Below are positions 1 through 12,500 of a DNA stretch of 64,000 nucleotides, in pieces (within the stretch, counting starts at the first letter, position 1; every line of letters starts with the position of its first letter). The position numbers and the translations under genes were made by a program. Origin of the DNA: Tetrahymena elliotti 4EA (Eukaryota; Ciliophora; Oligohymenophorea; Hymenostomatida; Tetrahymenidae); NCBI GenBank assembly GCA_000231825.2, contig JH720293.1, positions 2,728,001 through 2,792,000 on the forward strand, in the 5' to 3' direction. The notes beneath the pieces are model-generated. The model was not told where the DNA came from, ran no database searches, and was given only the letters and a program-made list of their open reading frames with translations.

Positions 1-118
1 ATATTTTAATTGATTTGAGAATCTATAAAATAAGGTTCTTTTATAAATCACAGACAAAGATTAATCATTTTTAAATATATGGGAATTTCACTAAACCTTT
101 ATTTTATTAAATAAATAG

Positions 119-1945
119 ATATGGTACTAAGAGTTTAAAGATACACTTAAAGACATGTGAAGAAAAATGGCATATAGAATAGAATAAATTACCAAAGAGA
201 GAACGTAGACCTATCCCATAACCACCACCTGGTTTAACTGAACTTCTTGATAAAGATGAAATAACTTTAGAAGATCTTGAAAGATATAACAATAAAGCCT
301 TTGATTCATATAACTACACAGCTTTAATGCCTTGCAATGTATAAATTATTTTAATAATTTTATTTATTTTATTGAAATTTGAGTTAATAAAAAAATATAT
401 TTTAAAATAAAATGTAGCATTGTGGTAGAACATTTAAGCCTGAAGCATTAGCTCACCATTCTAAGGTTTGTACTGCAGAAAATCCCTTCAAGCCTCTTAA
501 TAGAGAAGGAGGTGGTAATGATGGTTAAGGAGGACAGTATGATGAAACTAATGCAGCTAATTTAGTACCTTGTGCAAAGTGTGCAAGAAAATTTGCTGCT
601 GACAGAATAGCAAAGCATGAACTTGTTTGTAAAGGTACTGGAGGCACAGGAGTTTCTATGGCAGGAAAGGTTGCCTAAACTGCTCCTATTACAAAAAAAT
701 AGCCAGTATAGAGTTATGAAACTAAAATTCCTTAGAGACCAAAAACTTTAGTTTGTAATTTGAAGAAAAAAAAGTTTTTCATTCGTTAATTAATATTTTA
801 ATTATTAAAAATAGGCTATATTTGTGGTAGAGAATATGGAACAACTAGTCTCTCAATACATTTAAAAAGGTAAAATATATTTTTTTTTACAAAAAGGTTT
901 ATTAAAGTAAATTCGAATAAAAGTTGTGAGTAAAAATGGTATATTGAGCAAGAAAAGCTTCCTAAAAAAGATAGAAGACCACTTCCTAAACCTCCTGCTT
1001 AGTTAGAAGCATTACTAAAAGGTGAAATCTCAATGGATCAAATGGAATCATATAATAATAAAGCTTTTGACTCTTACAATACTGATGCTCTTTATCCTTG
1101 CAAAGTAAAGATTATTTATAATTTTTAATTTAAATCTCTAATATGATCTTAATACTATATTAATTATTCTTCAACTAATTATATAGCATTGCAATAGAAC
1201 ATTTACTTAAACTGCGCTTTAACACCATTCAAAAGTTTGTACTGCTGAAAAACCCTTTAAACCATTAAATAGAACAGCAAAAAATGAATAGGAATAAGGA
1301 GGAGATGACTAAGGTATCTCAGTACCTTAAAAAGGATATGATTTATCTAGAGTTCCTGATATGAGTGGGGGCGATGGAGAAGTAGAGCTAGTTCCTTGTG
1401 ATAAATGTGGAAGAAACTTTAATTCAGATAGAATAGCCAAGCATTCTAAAGTTTGCAAAGGCCCAACTGAATTGAAAAAGAAAGAACCTGAACCTCCTAA
1501 AACAGATAAACCTAAAAAAGATGGAGCCTGGAAGAAGCAACATGAAGAGTTTGTATAAAATATGAAATATATGAGATAAATGAAGAAAATATAAGAAGAA
1601 GGTGGAGATATACGTAGTCTTCCTCCCCCACCCAAATCTAATACAGACCATTTAGTGCCATGCCCTTATTGTAATCGTAAATTTGCTCAAGAAACTGCAG
1701 AAAGACATATTCCGAGTTGTAAAAATGTAATCAACAAACCTAAAAGCATAGCACAAAATGCTCCTAAAACTTATCAATAAATGCAAAATTAATTAGGATC
1801 CACTGGATAACAATTTGGAAGACCTACTGGTAATACAAATATCTTTGCATCTAAATCACCATAACCAACACAAAGCAAAATAGTTGGGTCTACTTCGTAA
1901 ATTAGAATATCATAAAATAAGAATATCTTTAGCAGTAAAAAGTGA
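119..1945 (+). CDS. C2HC-type zinc-finger protein (ZC2HC1/FAM164-like), 5' end outside window
   Basis: Exons read in the ciliate code: 119-338, 418-754, 815-869, 924-1104, 1187-1945 (TGA at 1943-1945). All introns are GT-AG and phase-consistent. The protein is a string of C-x2-C-...-H-...-C fingers of three types: CYICGREYGTTSL...HL..C, PC.HC.RTF...HHSKVC and LVPC.KC.R.F..DRIAKH..VC. The order A-B-C then A-B-C then an extra C-type finger shows an internal module duplication. The first A finger lacks its CxxC half in the window, so at least one exon lies upstream and positions 1-118 are probably intron. Between fingers are the conserved stretches EKW.IEQ.KLP and YNNKAFDSYN. The tail is Gln/Ser-rich. 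ZC2HC1 proteins are widespread and often found in ciliated cells, but the precise role here is unknown. Confidence 0.85.
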
Positions 1946-3252
1946 TTTATTATAAAAATATAATAAAGAATTCAAATGAGTTCTATGAATACTATTTATT
2001 AATAAAAAAGAAAAAATAATTATTTTACAGTATTAAATTATATAATTGTGTTTAAATTTCTATTTGCTTTTAAAATAAGTGATTCACCAACCCATCCATC
2101 ATCAATCCATAATTTACATTTTGTTTTACTAATTTTACTTGAATTGAAAAAAAACCAATAGGTTATTTCTTGATTTAAATCAATAAAAATTATAAACAAA
2201 TTTCTTTTGCAAAAAACCTTTTTAATTTAAAAAATTTGCTAGAAAGATAGGTTATTATATACTTTTAAAAGTAAGGATTACTATTCAATAAAATTAGGTT
2301 ATTTTTGCAAGATCAAATGTTTATTTTATTAGAATTTTTGTTATTTTGATTTTTCTTTGGATTTTGGGATATTGTAAAGTAAAATTTTTGGATAAAATAA
2401 CACTGTTTATATAATTGATTTTTTATTTGAGATTAGAAAGAATAAATAAATAATTATGGTATCTTGAATTTTTAAAAATCCAAAAGGTGAAGGAAGAATA
2501 TAAATTCATTTTTTATCAAAACCAATTTTACTCTTTAGGATTTTATTTAAAATTATTTTTTTAACTTATGAAGATGTTTTGGGATATCTTACACTTTAAA
2601 TATTTTAATTGAAAGTAAATAATCAAAAATATATCATTACAGAATGAAAATGATCAAGTGAAACAAAATAACTGTAAGCCAAATCCAAAAAATAGTTAAA
2701 TAAGATGAAAGTACTTTTTTTGATTTTTGATAATAGTAAAAAAATAGTTAATGTAAATAAAAAAAACAAGAAATAAATTTAGTTGTTAAAAATCTGTTTG
2801 GTATTTGAAATGAAAATTGATTAATAAAATTTATTGGTTTGAATTATCTAAATATTGTTTGTGGTACATTAAAAATTTGGATGTTGCCATTATTTAATTT
2901 TAATTAAAGTTTGCTAATAGCTTAATCATTCATAATTAATATAAAGGTAAAATAATACCAATCAAAAAATAAAAGCAAATACTACAATACTTACTTACTA
3001 ACTATTTCTTACTAAATTATTGAAAAAAATAACAATAGTTTTTTTACTAAATTATCATATCTTAGTTAAGCAGTTTAGACAAAGCCTCTTCACTATTGAT
3101 ATAAACATATATATAGGTCTTTTAGTAGCATAATTAGTTATCACCTGACCAAATTTAGAAGCCATGAGCCATAAATTATTAGCTAAGACAGATATTGTAA
3201 TTGATTTTTAAGAATTATAGATAGAAATTAATAAATTCTAAATATAAAATAG
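1946..3252. other. AT-rich intergenic region
   Basis: No reading frame with protein-like composition was seen on either strand. The stretch holds the 3' flank of the zinc-finger gene and the presumed promoter of the coiled-coil gene. No repeat or RNA gene was recognised. Confidence 0.6.
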
Positions 3253-6200
3253 ATGAAAACAAGAACAATAACAGAAGAAACTTGGCAATAAATATAGAAT
3301 AAATTGAATGACCTAATTATTAACAACGATAATTTGAATCAAGTTATTGTTGACAAAAATAAAGAAAATGAGAATTTAAGATAAACAATAGAAAAACTGT
3401 ACAATACTAATAAGCAATTACAAAAACTAAATAAGCTAGTCTAGCACAATTATTTAACTGAAATAGTAAATTATTAAGATTAAAATAGAGCAAACCACAT
3501 TTTATATTATTTATTTTTAGAATAATCAAAAGAAGCTTTATGAAGAGGAGTAATTATATTCTGAAACACTTAAGAAAGAGCTTTAGGAAAGCAATAAAGA
3601 TAAAGATTTATGGAAATTAAGATACTTTTAACTTGAAAAAGAGCTATAGCAAATATCTAATATGGAAAAGCAGGTGTTGTAGTATTTACCATTTCAACAA
3701 TAATTCGAAGAAAAAACAAAAAATTATGAGAGCTAAATTGAAGTAAAATAATTTTTAGATTTTAAGTATTTGATTAAGAATTTTCTTAAAATATTTTAAT
3801 TGTTTAAAGGCACTAAATGCTGCTTTAGAGGAGAGGGAATAAGATTTATAAATAATGAGGGAGTAAATAAAATAATAAAATACTTTAAATAAATAAGTAA
3901 CAAACTCTAAAAATGAAATAATTAAAAACAATGCTGAATTAGAATAGCTTAAAAAGGAAAACGATATTTTATTGCAGGCTTAATTAGAATAAAAGAAAAA
4001 GATAACTTAACTTGAACAAATGATTTAAAATTTGAATATGCAAAAGCAGCTTTAAAACTAGAATATTCTTGAAGAGTAGCAAACAAGGTTAGAAAACTTC
4101 CCTTAAATTCAAGTAAGTGAGATGTAAATAGATGATTAAAAGAATAAACAAAATTAGGAGTAAAGCAGAAGAAAGAAATTAAGCTTTAACACTGAGTCAA
4201 TATCTGACAATAATAATGAGTCTAATATCTATTTAGAAAATTCTGATGATTAGCAAAATAACAATAATTTTGATAGATCTGGTATTAAATAAAACCAAAT
4301 TTAATCTCCATAAACCAGTGCAAGCAAAAAATAAGATTCTACAGGAGCCTTAGATAATTTAGATAAGAAGATTGACTTCTTGATGAAAAAGCAATCTAGA
4401 AAGGCATCACAAGCATTTACAGAGTTAGGATTAGGCTCAATGCAAAATCTAGGATAAGATTCAGGAAGAGGAGATAAAGATAAGAGTTCAAATAATACAT
4501 CTTTTTCAAGACCTTCAGGACCAAACTAGGCAGCAAGGAAAGATACTTAAACAGATGAGTTGGAAGATCTCTTTTAACCTAGGTAAAATGCTTCATCTTT
4601 TAATAGCTCATCAAAATCACCTAGAAATCTATATTTAAATGCTGGCAGATAGTAAGAAGAAGATGATAAATATATGTAGACTTATAATCAGGAATACCCT
4701 TCAAGACCACTTAGCACTAGTAAAGCCAGACCTCAAAATTAAAATGAGCAAACATCATACTCTAGATTCAGCTTTTAATATGAAAAGGATGGTGATAATC
4801 AAGTTAATTAAAACAAAAATAATTAAATCAATGACCAATAGCAAGTTTTTCTAAATCCTCTCAATCCAATTTCCAATTTGAATAGCTAACAAATTAATAA
4901 TAGAATGAGTGACGATAATGCAGAAGTAAATAGAACTTAAGAATTTTCTTGTGTTATTGAAAAAACTGATGATGATTTATAGGTTAACAAAGAATAAAAT
5001 AAATATATTTTAAAAGAAAGTATTAAGTTACAAGAAAATCTATAAAACAATCCAAATGATTAAAAACGAAGAAGAAGCAAAGAATAACAGGAAAATGAAT
5101 AAAATCAGGACTCATAATAATTAAGCAAGAATAATGGATTTTTAACTGATACAGGATTTGTAGATTAATCTCAGAGGTTAAGGCTATCATCTGAGGAGCT
5201 TATGTAATAAAGATATTAGCAATAATAATAAGAAGAGCCTTCTCCAACTAAAAAGAATTCAAAAAATTTTAAGGTAGAGCAAAAGAAAAGACTTTCTTTC
5301 TAAAAAGAGTTACAGATTAAAGTTTACAAAAGCTAAAATAATTCAGAAGTAGAAGATGAAGATGAATCGGTTGATGAAGATTAAGATGAATAAATCAATA
5401 TTAAGGAATAAAAAGATATTTCAATTAAATCTACAGTTTCTCATAGTAACAATGAATAAGGAGTAAATGAAATCTAAAAATAAGTGCCAAACTAAAAAAG
5501 AATATCAGGACAATTTTTATGTAAATCAAATAAAATATTTATCATATTTTGATTAAATTTAATATAATAAAGAATAGAGTTAATATGAATAAGCCCAAGT
5601 AGACTTGGATAAAGAATAAAAATAACGTCAAATGGAATTATAGCATTTAGAATAAAAGTATTTAGGTGATTCTTAATAAAATTATTAGATGAATTAGCAA
5701 TCTAAAAATAAATAGAATTAGAAACAATAATAAAATTAAGAAGATTAAGAATCTTGCTATTAAGAAATTATAGAAAACACAAAGATTTTTAAAGGATAAG
5801 AGGTAATGTTTTTTGTTTAAGTTTTCTTTTTTAAGAATAAATTAACCATATAAAGGTACTTGAGCACAGAATCAAAGAAGAAATAGAAAAGTAATTAGCT
5901 TTATAGAGAAGAATTAATATAATGGAGTAAGAGAAACTGAATATGATACTTCTTCTTTAATAGAGATAGGTAGAGGTAGATAAAGCTCACAAGGAAGAAA
6001 TAATAATTCTTGAATAAAAAATAGAAGCTTTAGAATAAAATTAAAATCAAATGCAAAATATAATTGTTTAATATCAACTTGATAATTAAACTAGCAACGA
6101 AAAAGAAATAGATTTACAACATGAAATAGAGACTAAAAAATTATTTATTGAATAGTTGCAAGATAAAATTAGCAACATGCAAGAAAAATTAGATAAATTT

Positions 6201-7737
6201 ATAATAGTTTAAAAACAGATGAAAGATTTAGACAATTAACTTAAAGAAAAGAAATCTGCAGTTTCTAATTTAGAAGTCTAGGTGTCTTAGCTTTTAAGGG
6301 AAAATGAAAGAGTAAATGAGTAATATGAAAATTTATAAAGCTAAATTTAAGTAAAAATGGTAGATAAAGAGTAACTTGTTAAGAAAGATGAAGAATTAGA
6401 AGAAGTTAAAAAAGTTCTTGAAAAAATACCATAAGAATACTAAGAAATTGTCTTTAGTATGCAAAAAACTGTTGATGATATTGAAAATAAAATGAAAGAA
6501 GAATAAATTTCTTATTAGAAAAAGTTATTATCTGTAAATAAAAAAAATTAAGAGACAATAAATGAAATGAGAGTTGACTTTGACACTTAGATGATCAAGC
6601 TTTAAACTACCCAAGAGTAAATGTAAATCTAATTAAACGAAAAGCATCAATAAAACCTAGATTTGCAAAATCAAGCTCAAATTCTCAAAAACCAAAATGA
6701 AGAATTAAAGAATTTACTTAGACAAAACTAAGAATAGCACACAAAATAATTAGAGAAAACGAATCTTCAAAGCTCTGAAAAATTTGTAATTTAATTTAAA
6801 ATGAAATGTATTTATTTTAAGATTTTGTTTATTATTTAAAAGGAAAGAGAGTTATTGCAGTAGAGGAATTAGTTAACTCAAGATAAATTAGAGCTTGAAA
6901 GGAAGATTATTGAGTTAAAATCATAAGTTGAAGTTGATAGAATGGAAGCAAGAAAACTTGTTGACCAAATAGAAGATTCTGAAATACTGATAAAAGAGTT
7001 AAGAAATAAAATTGAATAGAAAGAATAACAATTGCTAATGTAAACATCTGCATTTGATGAAAACATAAAATCTTTAGAAAAGAAACTGAATTAATTAGAT
7101 AAAATTAATGAAGATTTGAAAAAAGTTATTCACTAAAAAGACAGCGAAATTAAAAGATTATATGTTTCTAGAGAAGAGGAATTAGCAAATTAACAGGAAT
7201 TAGAATAGTAATGCAAGGTAAAAAAATACAAATTACAAATGAATTTTATTTATAAATATAAAATATATATAGTCTCTTGAAGATATATTCTAGTAGTTCA
7301 AAGAAGAAAAAGAATAATATGAGAAAAAAATATACGATTTAGTTGATAAAATATTTGACTTATAACAATAGCTATCAGTGGCGACAAAAGAAAAGAAAGA
7401 ATGGCAAAGACTTAATGATAATAAAAATAAATAAATTGAAGAATATTAGAAAAAATTAGTTCATTTAAATATTGATTTAAAATCAACATAGTTAGAAATA
7501 AGTGTTTCACCTCAAAAGAAAGCCGTTGATTCTGCTTTGCAGGATAGTGCAGCAAAATAAAAAATGATTTAGTTAGACTTTGATTTATCTCAATCTTAGA
7601 GTAAATCATAGTATTTAAATGGCTCATTAAAAAAAAGTTTGAATTAATCTTAATAAGGACATTCTAATTCAAACTTCTTAATTAACAGTAAAAATTTGAA
7701 AACAGATGATGATAGAATTTATTATCAAAACTAATGA
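3253..7737 (+). CDS. Large coiled-coil protein, 1381 aa
   Basis: Exons 3253-3465, 3521-3742, 3810-5520, 5573-5802, 5856-6785, 6843-7217 and 7273-7737 join in phase to 1382 codons including TGA at 7735-7737. The start MKTRTITEETWQQ is the first ATG of the frame. Residues about 20-300 are heptad-rich Glu/Lys/Gln/Leu coiled coil. Residues about 300-730 are a low-complexity Ser/Asn/Gln/Asp linker with acidic runs near its end. Residues about 800-1250 are a second long coiled coil, and the tail is Ser/Gln/Asn-rich. No catalytic domain was recognised. Such proteins in ciliates are often cytoskeletal or basal-body components, but that is inference. The intron at 5521-5572 joins two halves that could be two genes: reading through it meets a TGA after about ten codons, so splicing is required for the single-gene model. 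The 5803-5855 intron uses the distal AG, because only that restores the frame. Confidence 0.75.
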
Positions 7738-8050
7738 TAGATAAATATATATTATAGGAATGGCTCATAATTTATTATGTTGATTATTAATTTATGTAAA
7801 TAGATATTTTTGTATTCAATTATTTTATTTGTTTCTTATTAACTTATAAAACTGGATAATAGATAAATTACCTATCCATCATCTCCCTCATATACCCTTT
7901 CTCCTTTTTATATTTTCAATTATCACTACAGTTTTCCAACTACTTAAATGTATTAAAAGTAAAATCACCCATTTATATTAAATTAAACTCTGAATTAATA
8001 AATAACATACTATTTCATAGAAACAACTACTAACATACTTGAAATATTAA
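7738..8050. other. Convergent intergenic region
   Basis: AT-rich spacer between two converging genes. It includes a C/T-rich patch near 7872-7916. No feature was recognised. Confidence 0.5.
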
Positions 8051-8941
8051 TCATTTATTTGAAAATCTTTCTTTTAATAATTATTCTAGAATAATCGCTG
8101 AAGGATCTTTGTAAAGCAAAGACATAACAGGGCTATAGTTTTTAATCAAATATTATGTTTTAATACCACTAGTATCAAAGTTTTAATATGTTTTTTCAAG
8201 ATTAAAATCAAATACTTCACTATCCTGCTTGTGAAATAAGATTTTATCTTAAGTCTGGAATAGAATATTAAGTGTTTTGAAAATTGTTGGAAGGTTGTTT
8301 ATTTGTGAATTACTTTCAATTTGATATTTCTAAATGAAATCTTGGAATTCTTTGATATTCATATATTTTTATATTGAATAGTCATTATCTTCAGAATTGT
8401 CTAAGCGATTATAAATCTAAACAAAGCTTTTTTATACGTTGTAAAGGAACTACTTTTACATAATAGAGTTTATATTTTCGTAATTTTAGAAATATGGACT
8501 GATTGCAATCAAATCTACTTCTTCCAAAGTTTTACCATGAAAAAAATGATTTTTTAGTATTTAAATTGAGTCAAAATTGCAAATAAAAATGCTATTTTTA
8601 CATTGTATCTATTAATAAAACTAATCCTTCTCAGTCTTTAATTGCTACTAAAAGATATCGTACATAATGAACTATAAAGAATCTACATAAAATAAGTTGC
8701 ATTAGTACTGTTTTGTCAAATTTTTTATGTGATTAAACTAATTCTAATTCTTTAGAAATCCATCAAAATAATATATCTTTAAATCTCTTTCTTTTCTATT
8801 GAAAGGCTACTTAATAGTTTGATCTAAATATATATTTTTAGAAATAGCATAGAGCTTAAAATAATTCATTCCCAAAGGGATAACCCACTTTTTATCATTC
8901 CATTCTGGATAATTTGAAATCGCCCTCATAACTGATCTCAT
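8051..8941 (-). CDS. Unrecognised intronless protein, 296 aa
   Basis: A single open frame on the minus strand runs from ATG at 8941-8939 to TGA at 8053-8051. It begins MRSVMRAISNYPEWNDKKWV and ends ...LEQLLKERFSNK. Composition is protein-like, with several Trp, Tyr and Phe, and many glutamines are encoded by TAA/TAG. No signal peptide, membrane segment or known motif is visible. The conserved-looking N-terminal block (W, W, P, Y, F) suggests a small globular domain followed by helices. A second ATG lies four codons downstream. Its start faces the start of the cysteine-rich gene at 9543 across a 601-bp divergent spacer. I do not recognise the family. Confidence 0.75.
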
Positions 8942-9542
8942 TTTTATTTAATATTTTTATTTCTACTTATTAATTAAAGCCTCAAATCAATAAAGTTACA
9001 ATCTTTTAAAGTAATTAAGAAAGATACAATTTTTATCGAATATTTTTATTTTTTTATTATTGATAGGATATAATTTTATTTTTTTTATATTCAAGTTTTT
9101 TTTAATTATGATTTTAAAATAATTTTTCTGATAAAAATCTTTGGTTTTTTATTTTAAATATAATATATTAAATGGTTTCTTATTCATAAAATTTAAAAAA
9201 TTTAATGAAACCGCAATAAAGTAAATTTAATTTGCCATTTAAAAATACTTAGCTTCATTATTAATAAACTAAAAAAATCATTTTTGCTTAGAATCAGTAT
9301 AAGTTTTATATTACATTTGGGATTATTTTATATGAAGAATATTGCTTAATGTAATTGAATATCACACAAAATTTACTTCAGGTATTGGTTTTATGTAATT
9401 ATAAAAGAATATTATAAAGAAAATAGGTTAATAAAATAATCAATTATTAATTAATTTATCAATATTATTTCTCTTCAATCATTCACTATAAACATTTGTA
9501 AGATAAAAAGATTTAATAGATTTGTTTTTCAAAATTGATAAA
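8942..9542. promoter_or_regulatory. Divergent intergenic/promoter region
   Basis: This AT-rich spacer separates two genes transcribed away from each other (8051-8941 minus, 9543-14816 plus), so it must hold both promoters. No specific element was recognised. Confidence 0.4.
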
Positions 9543-12500
9543 ATGATAAATAAAATTTTGATAGCTCTATTAGTAGGGTTAATAAATTTAGTAAATGTCT
9601 ATAGTTAAACAAACACTATTCAAAATTGCTCTTTAATGTCTTCTGATAATACATATTGCTAATATTGTAATAGTGGATATTTTTTAGATAATTTACAATA
9701 AACATGCACCTAATAAGGACCAGCAGACTTATATTGTTTACAAAAGTATGGAACAACCTGCATCAAATGCGAATGCGGCTATCTTATAGTTTCAGATAAA
9801 AATACTTGTGCTAAAGCTACATATTAACTTAGAGGATGTGAAGTAATTAATCCAAAATAATAATGCATACGCCCTAAAAAAGATTATGTAATGTCTTAAT
9901 CAGGAAATGATGTTATTTTGAGATTATCAGGAGGATCTAATTGTGAATTAGAGACAAAATGTAAACATTTTAATATTATAATAAATAATTTCACACATAT
10001 CATAATTTCTTAAGAAGTCATAAAGCAAAAATATTAAGATTATGTTGATCTGAATAATTTTATTGAGCTCTATTCTAACAATAAAGAAAATATGAATTTG
10101 TCTTATACTTTTTAGCTAAACCTTTTATCAATTTTTGATACATTAATTTTAATAAGATTTGGGAATTCAAAGAAATAATTTTAGAAATTTTAAATCGATA
10201 CCATAGATTTTATAAGAAGAAAAATATTTAATTTTTTTGTATCTTTCTCACAAAAAATTATTTCATAGCATTATTAAATCAGTTATTTTCTTCCATCTCT
10301 TTAGCATTTGTTAAGTTTTATAAAGAATGCAATAATATTTTTTTAATTTATATTTAATATTCCTAATTTTTATGAAAACTTAAACTTGGTGTTTATGTTT
10401 TAAAAATATATTTATTAATATCTTAAGTTTTTATTATTATAATTAGAATTTTAGTGCCTCTAATGCCATTCTGGCTATAAATTAGATGTTAATAGAAATT
10501 GTATCAAAGTAGATTAGAGTATAGATAATATTTTTTATTCATACTTTTATGGGGATTAGTTAAAAAGTAGAAACTCTTTATATGTACCAGGAGACTTTGG
10601 GGTCTATCCTATTATATAATATTGTAATTAATATATTGGCTCTGGAGATGGATTGACAGCCATTTGCTCTTAGTGTTATGATGGTATGATACCTAATTTG
10701 AGCTAAACAGCATGCTATGTTTCACCTTGTAACTTTTGTTAGTATGCAGATTTAAAAGATAATGTTGTTATTTGTGTGTAGTGTGAAAGACCAAATTATT
10801 TTTTTGTTTATACTGATACATAAAATAATTAAGTATGTGCCCCTAGATCCAACTTTTACTTTGATAATTGCAAAGTTAGGAATCCTAAATCAAATACTTG
10901 CTCATCATGCATACCGACTTTCACTTATTCATATGGTTTTTGTTAACCAAATTTATGGAATTAATAAAATGCTTCAAATAGTATTTATGGGTGCTCTGTA
11001 TATTTGAATAGTAATCAATGCTAGTAATGTTCATCAGGATTTCTTTTAGAAGGCGGATATTGTTATGAAACTCCAGTTAATTGTGTTGATCTAAACATTA
11101 ATCTTAAATGCTCTTAATGCTCAAACTTATATTATTTAGACTCACAATAAAAGTGCTAACCAATTTCAAATCCATAAAATTGTGTTTTGTCTGATGGAAT
11201 TAATAATAAATGCACATAGTGCTAAAACCTTTATTATCCAGATTCAAATGGTACATGCCAATCAATTGCATTAGATAATTGTTCTTTATCAGATGGTATA
11301 AACTTAGCATGTATAAAATGCTATAATTTATATTATGTTAATTCTAATAACAATAAATGTTCTGCAATTGCTGATTTTTCAAGATGTGTAGTAAGTGATG
11401 GTATATCAAATATTTGCAAGTATTGTAAATATAAATTTTTATTTGATACTGTTTCCTAAAATTGTAAAGCTATCATAACTTAATAAGAACCTGGATTTTA
11501 TAAAGATTCTAATGGTTCTATTTTTAATTATGATTTTACAAATTGGAATTATTGTATAATATTTGATGATAGTTCAAATAAATGTATATAGTGCACTAAT
11601 ACCTATTATGTAGATATTGATGGAAGTTGCAAAAGTATTTCTTCCTCATGTTTTACAAATGGCTAGACTGTAGACTGTGTATATTGCACAGGCAATTAAT
11701 TTATTAATATGAATAAATAATGTGTAGCTAGCACCTAATGTTTAGGTTCTTTTTTAACTAATGGAGTGACAGATGAATGTACATCATGTTCAGATGCAAA
11801 TGGTAATCCTGGATTTACTTAATATGATAATACTCAAAATCCACCTTAAAAAATTTGTTCAACAAATAATTCATCTTAAAATTGTGTTTCATATTCAAAT
11901 ACATAATGCCAAACATGCACCAATAACTATTATTTAGATAGCTCTTACAATTGCTAAAAACTTTCAGATCAAAACTGTTTATAATCTGATGGTAAGTTGA
12001 ATAAATGTTTAGTGTGTTAGCAAGGCTATTACATTCAAAATCAAGTATGTTAACCTCAAAATTCTATGACAATAACAAACTCTCCAAGTGTAAACTGTCT
12101 TAATTAGAATTAAGTATTTTGCACTTAGTGTAAAAATTTATTTTACTTAAACACAAATACTGGTTAGTGCTTTCCTATCTCAAATCCTAACTGCTAAAAA
12201 TCGAATGGATTTTAAGACTTTTGTGTTGATTGTGTAGCTAAAAGCAATTATATTAATCTTAACTACCCAAATTACTGTGGTTTTCCATTTTGTAGTACTC
12301 CAAATCAATAAAATCCATCTAGTGGTTGCATTAAATGCGAACAAAACTATTATCTCACAAAAGTAAAATTATGATTTAATTTGTATATTTCTTTAACTTT
12401 AGACAATCTTTCTAAATTTTAAGCTAATCTTTAACAAGCTATTTTAGTTTCAGTAAATTTTTTATTCAAAAAATATTTTATTAACAGTAAGGATCATGTA

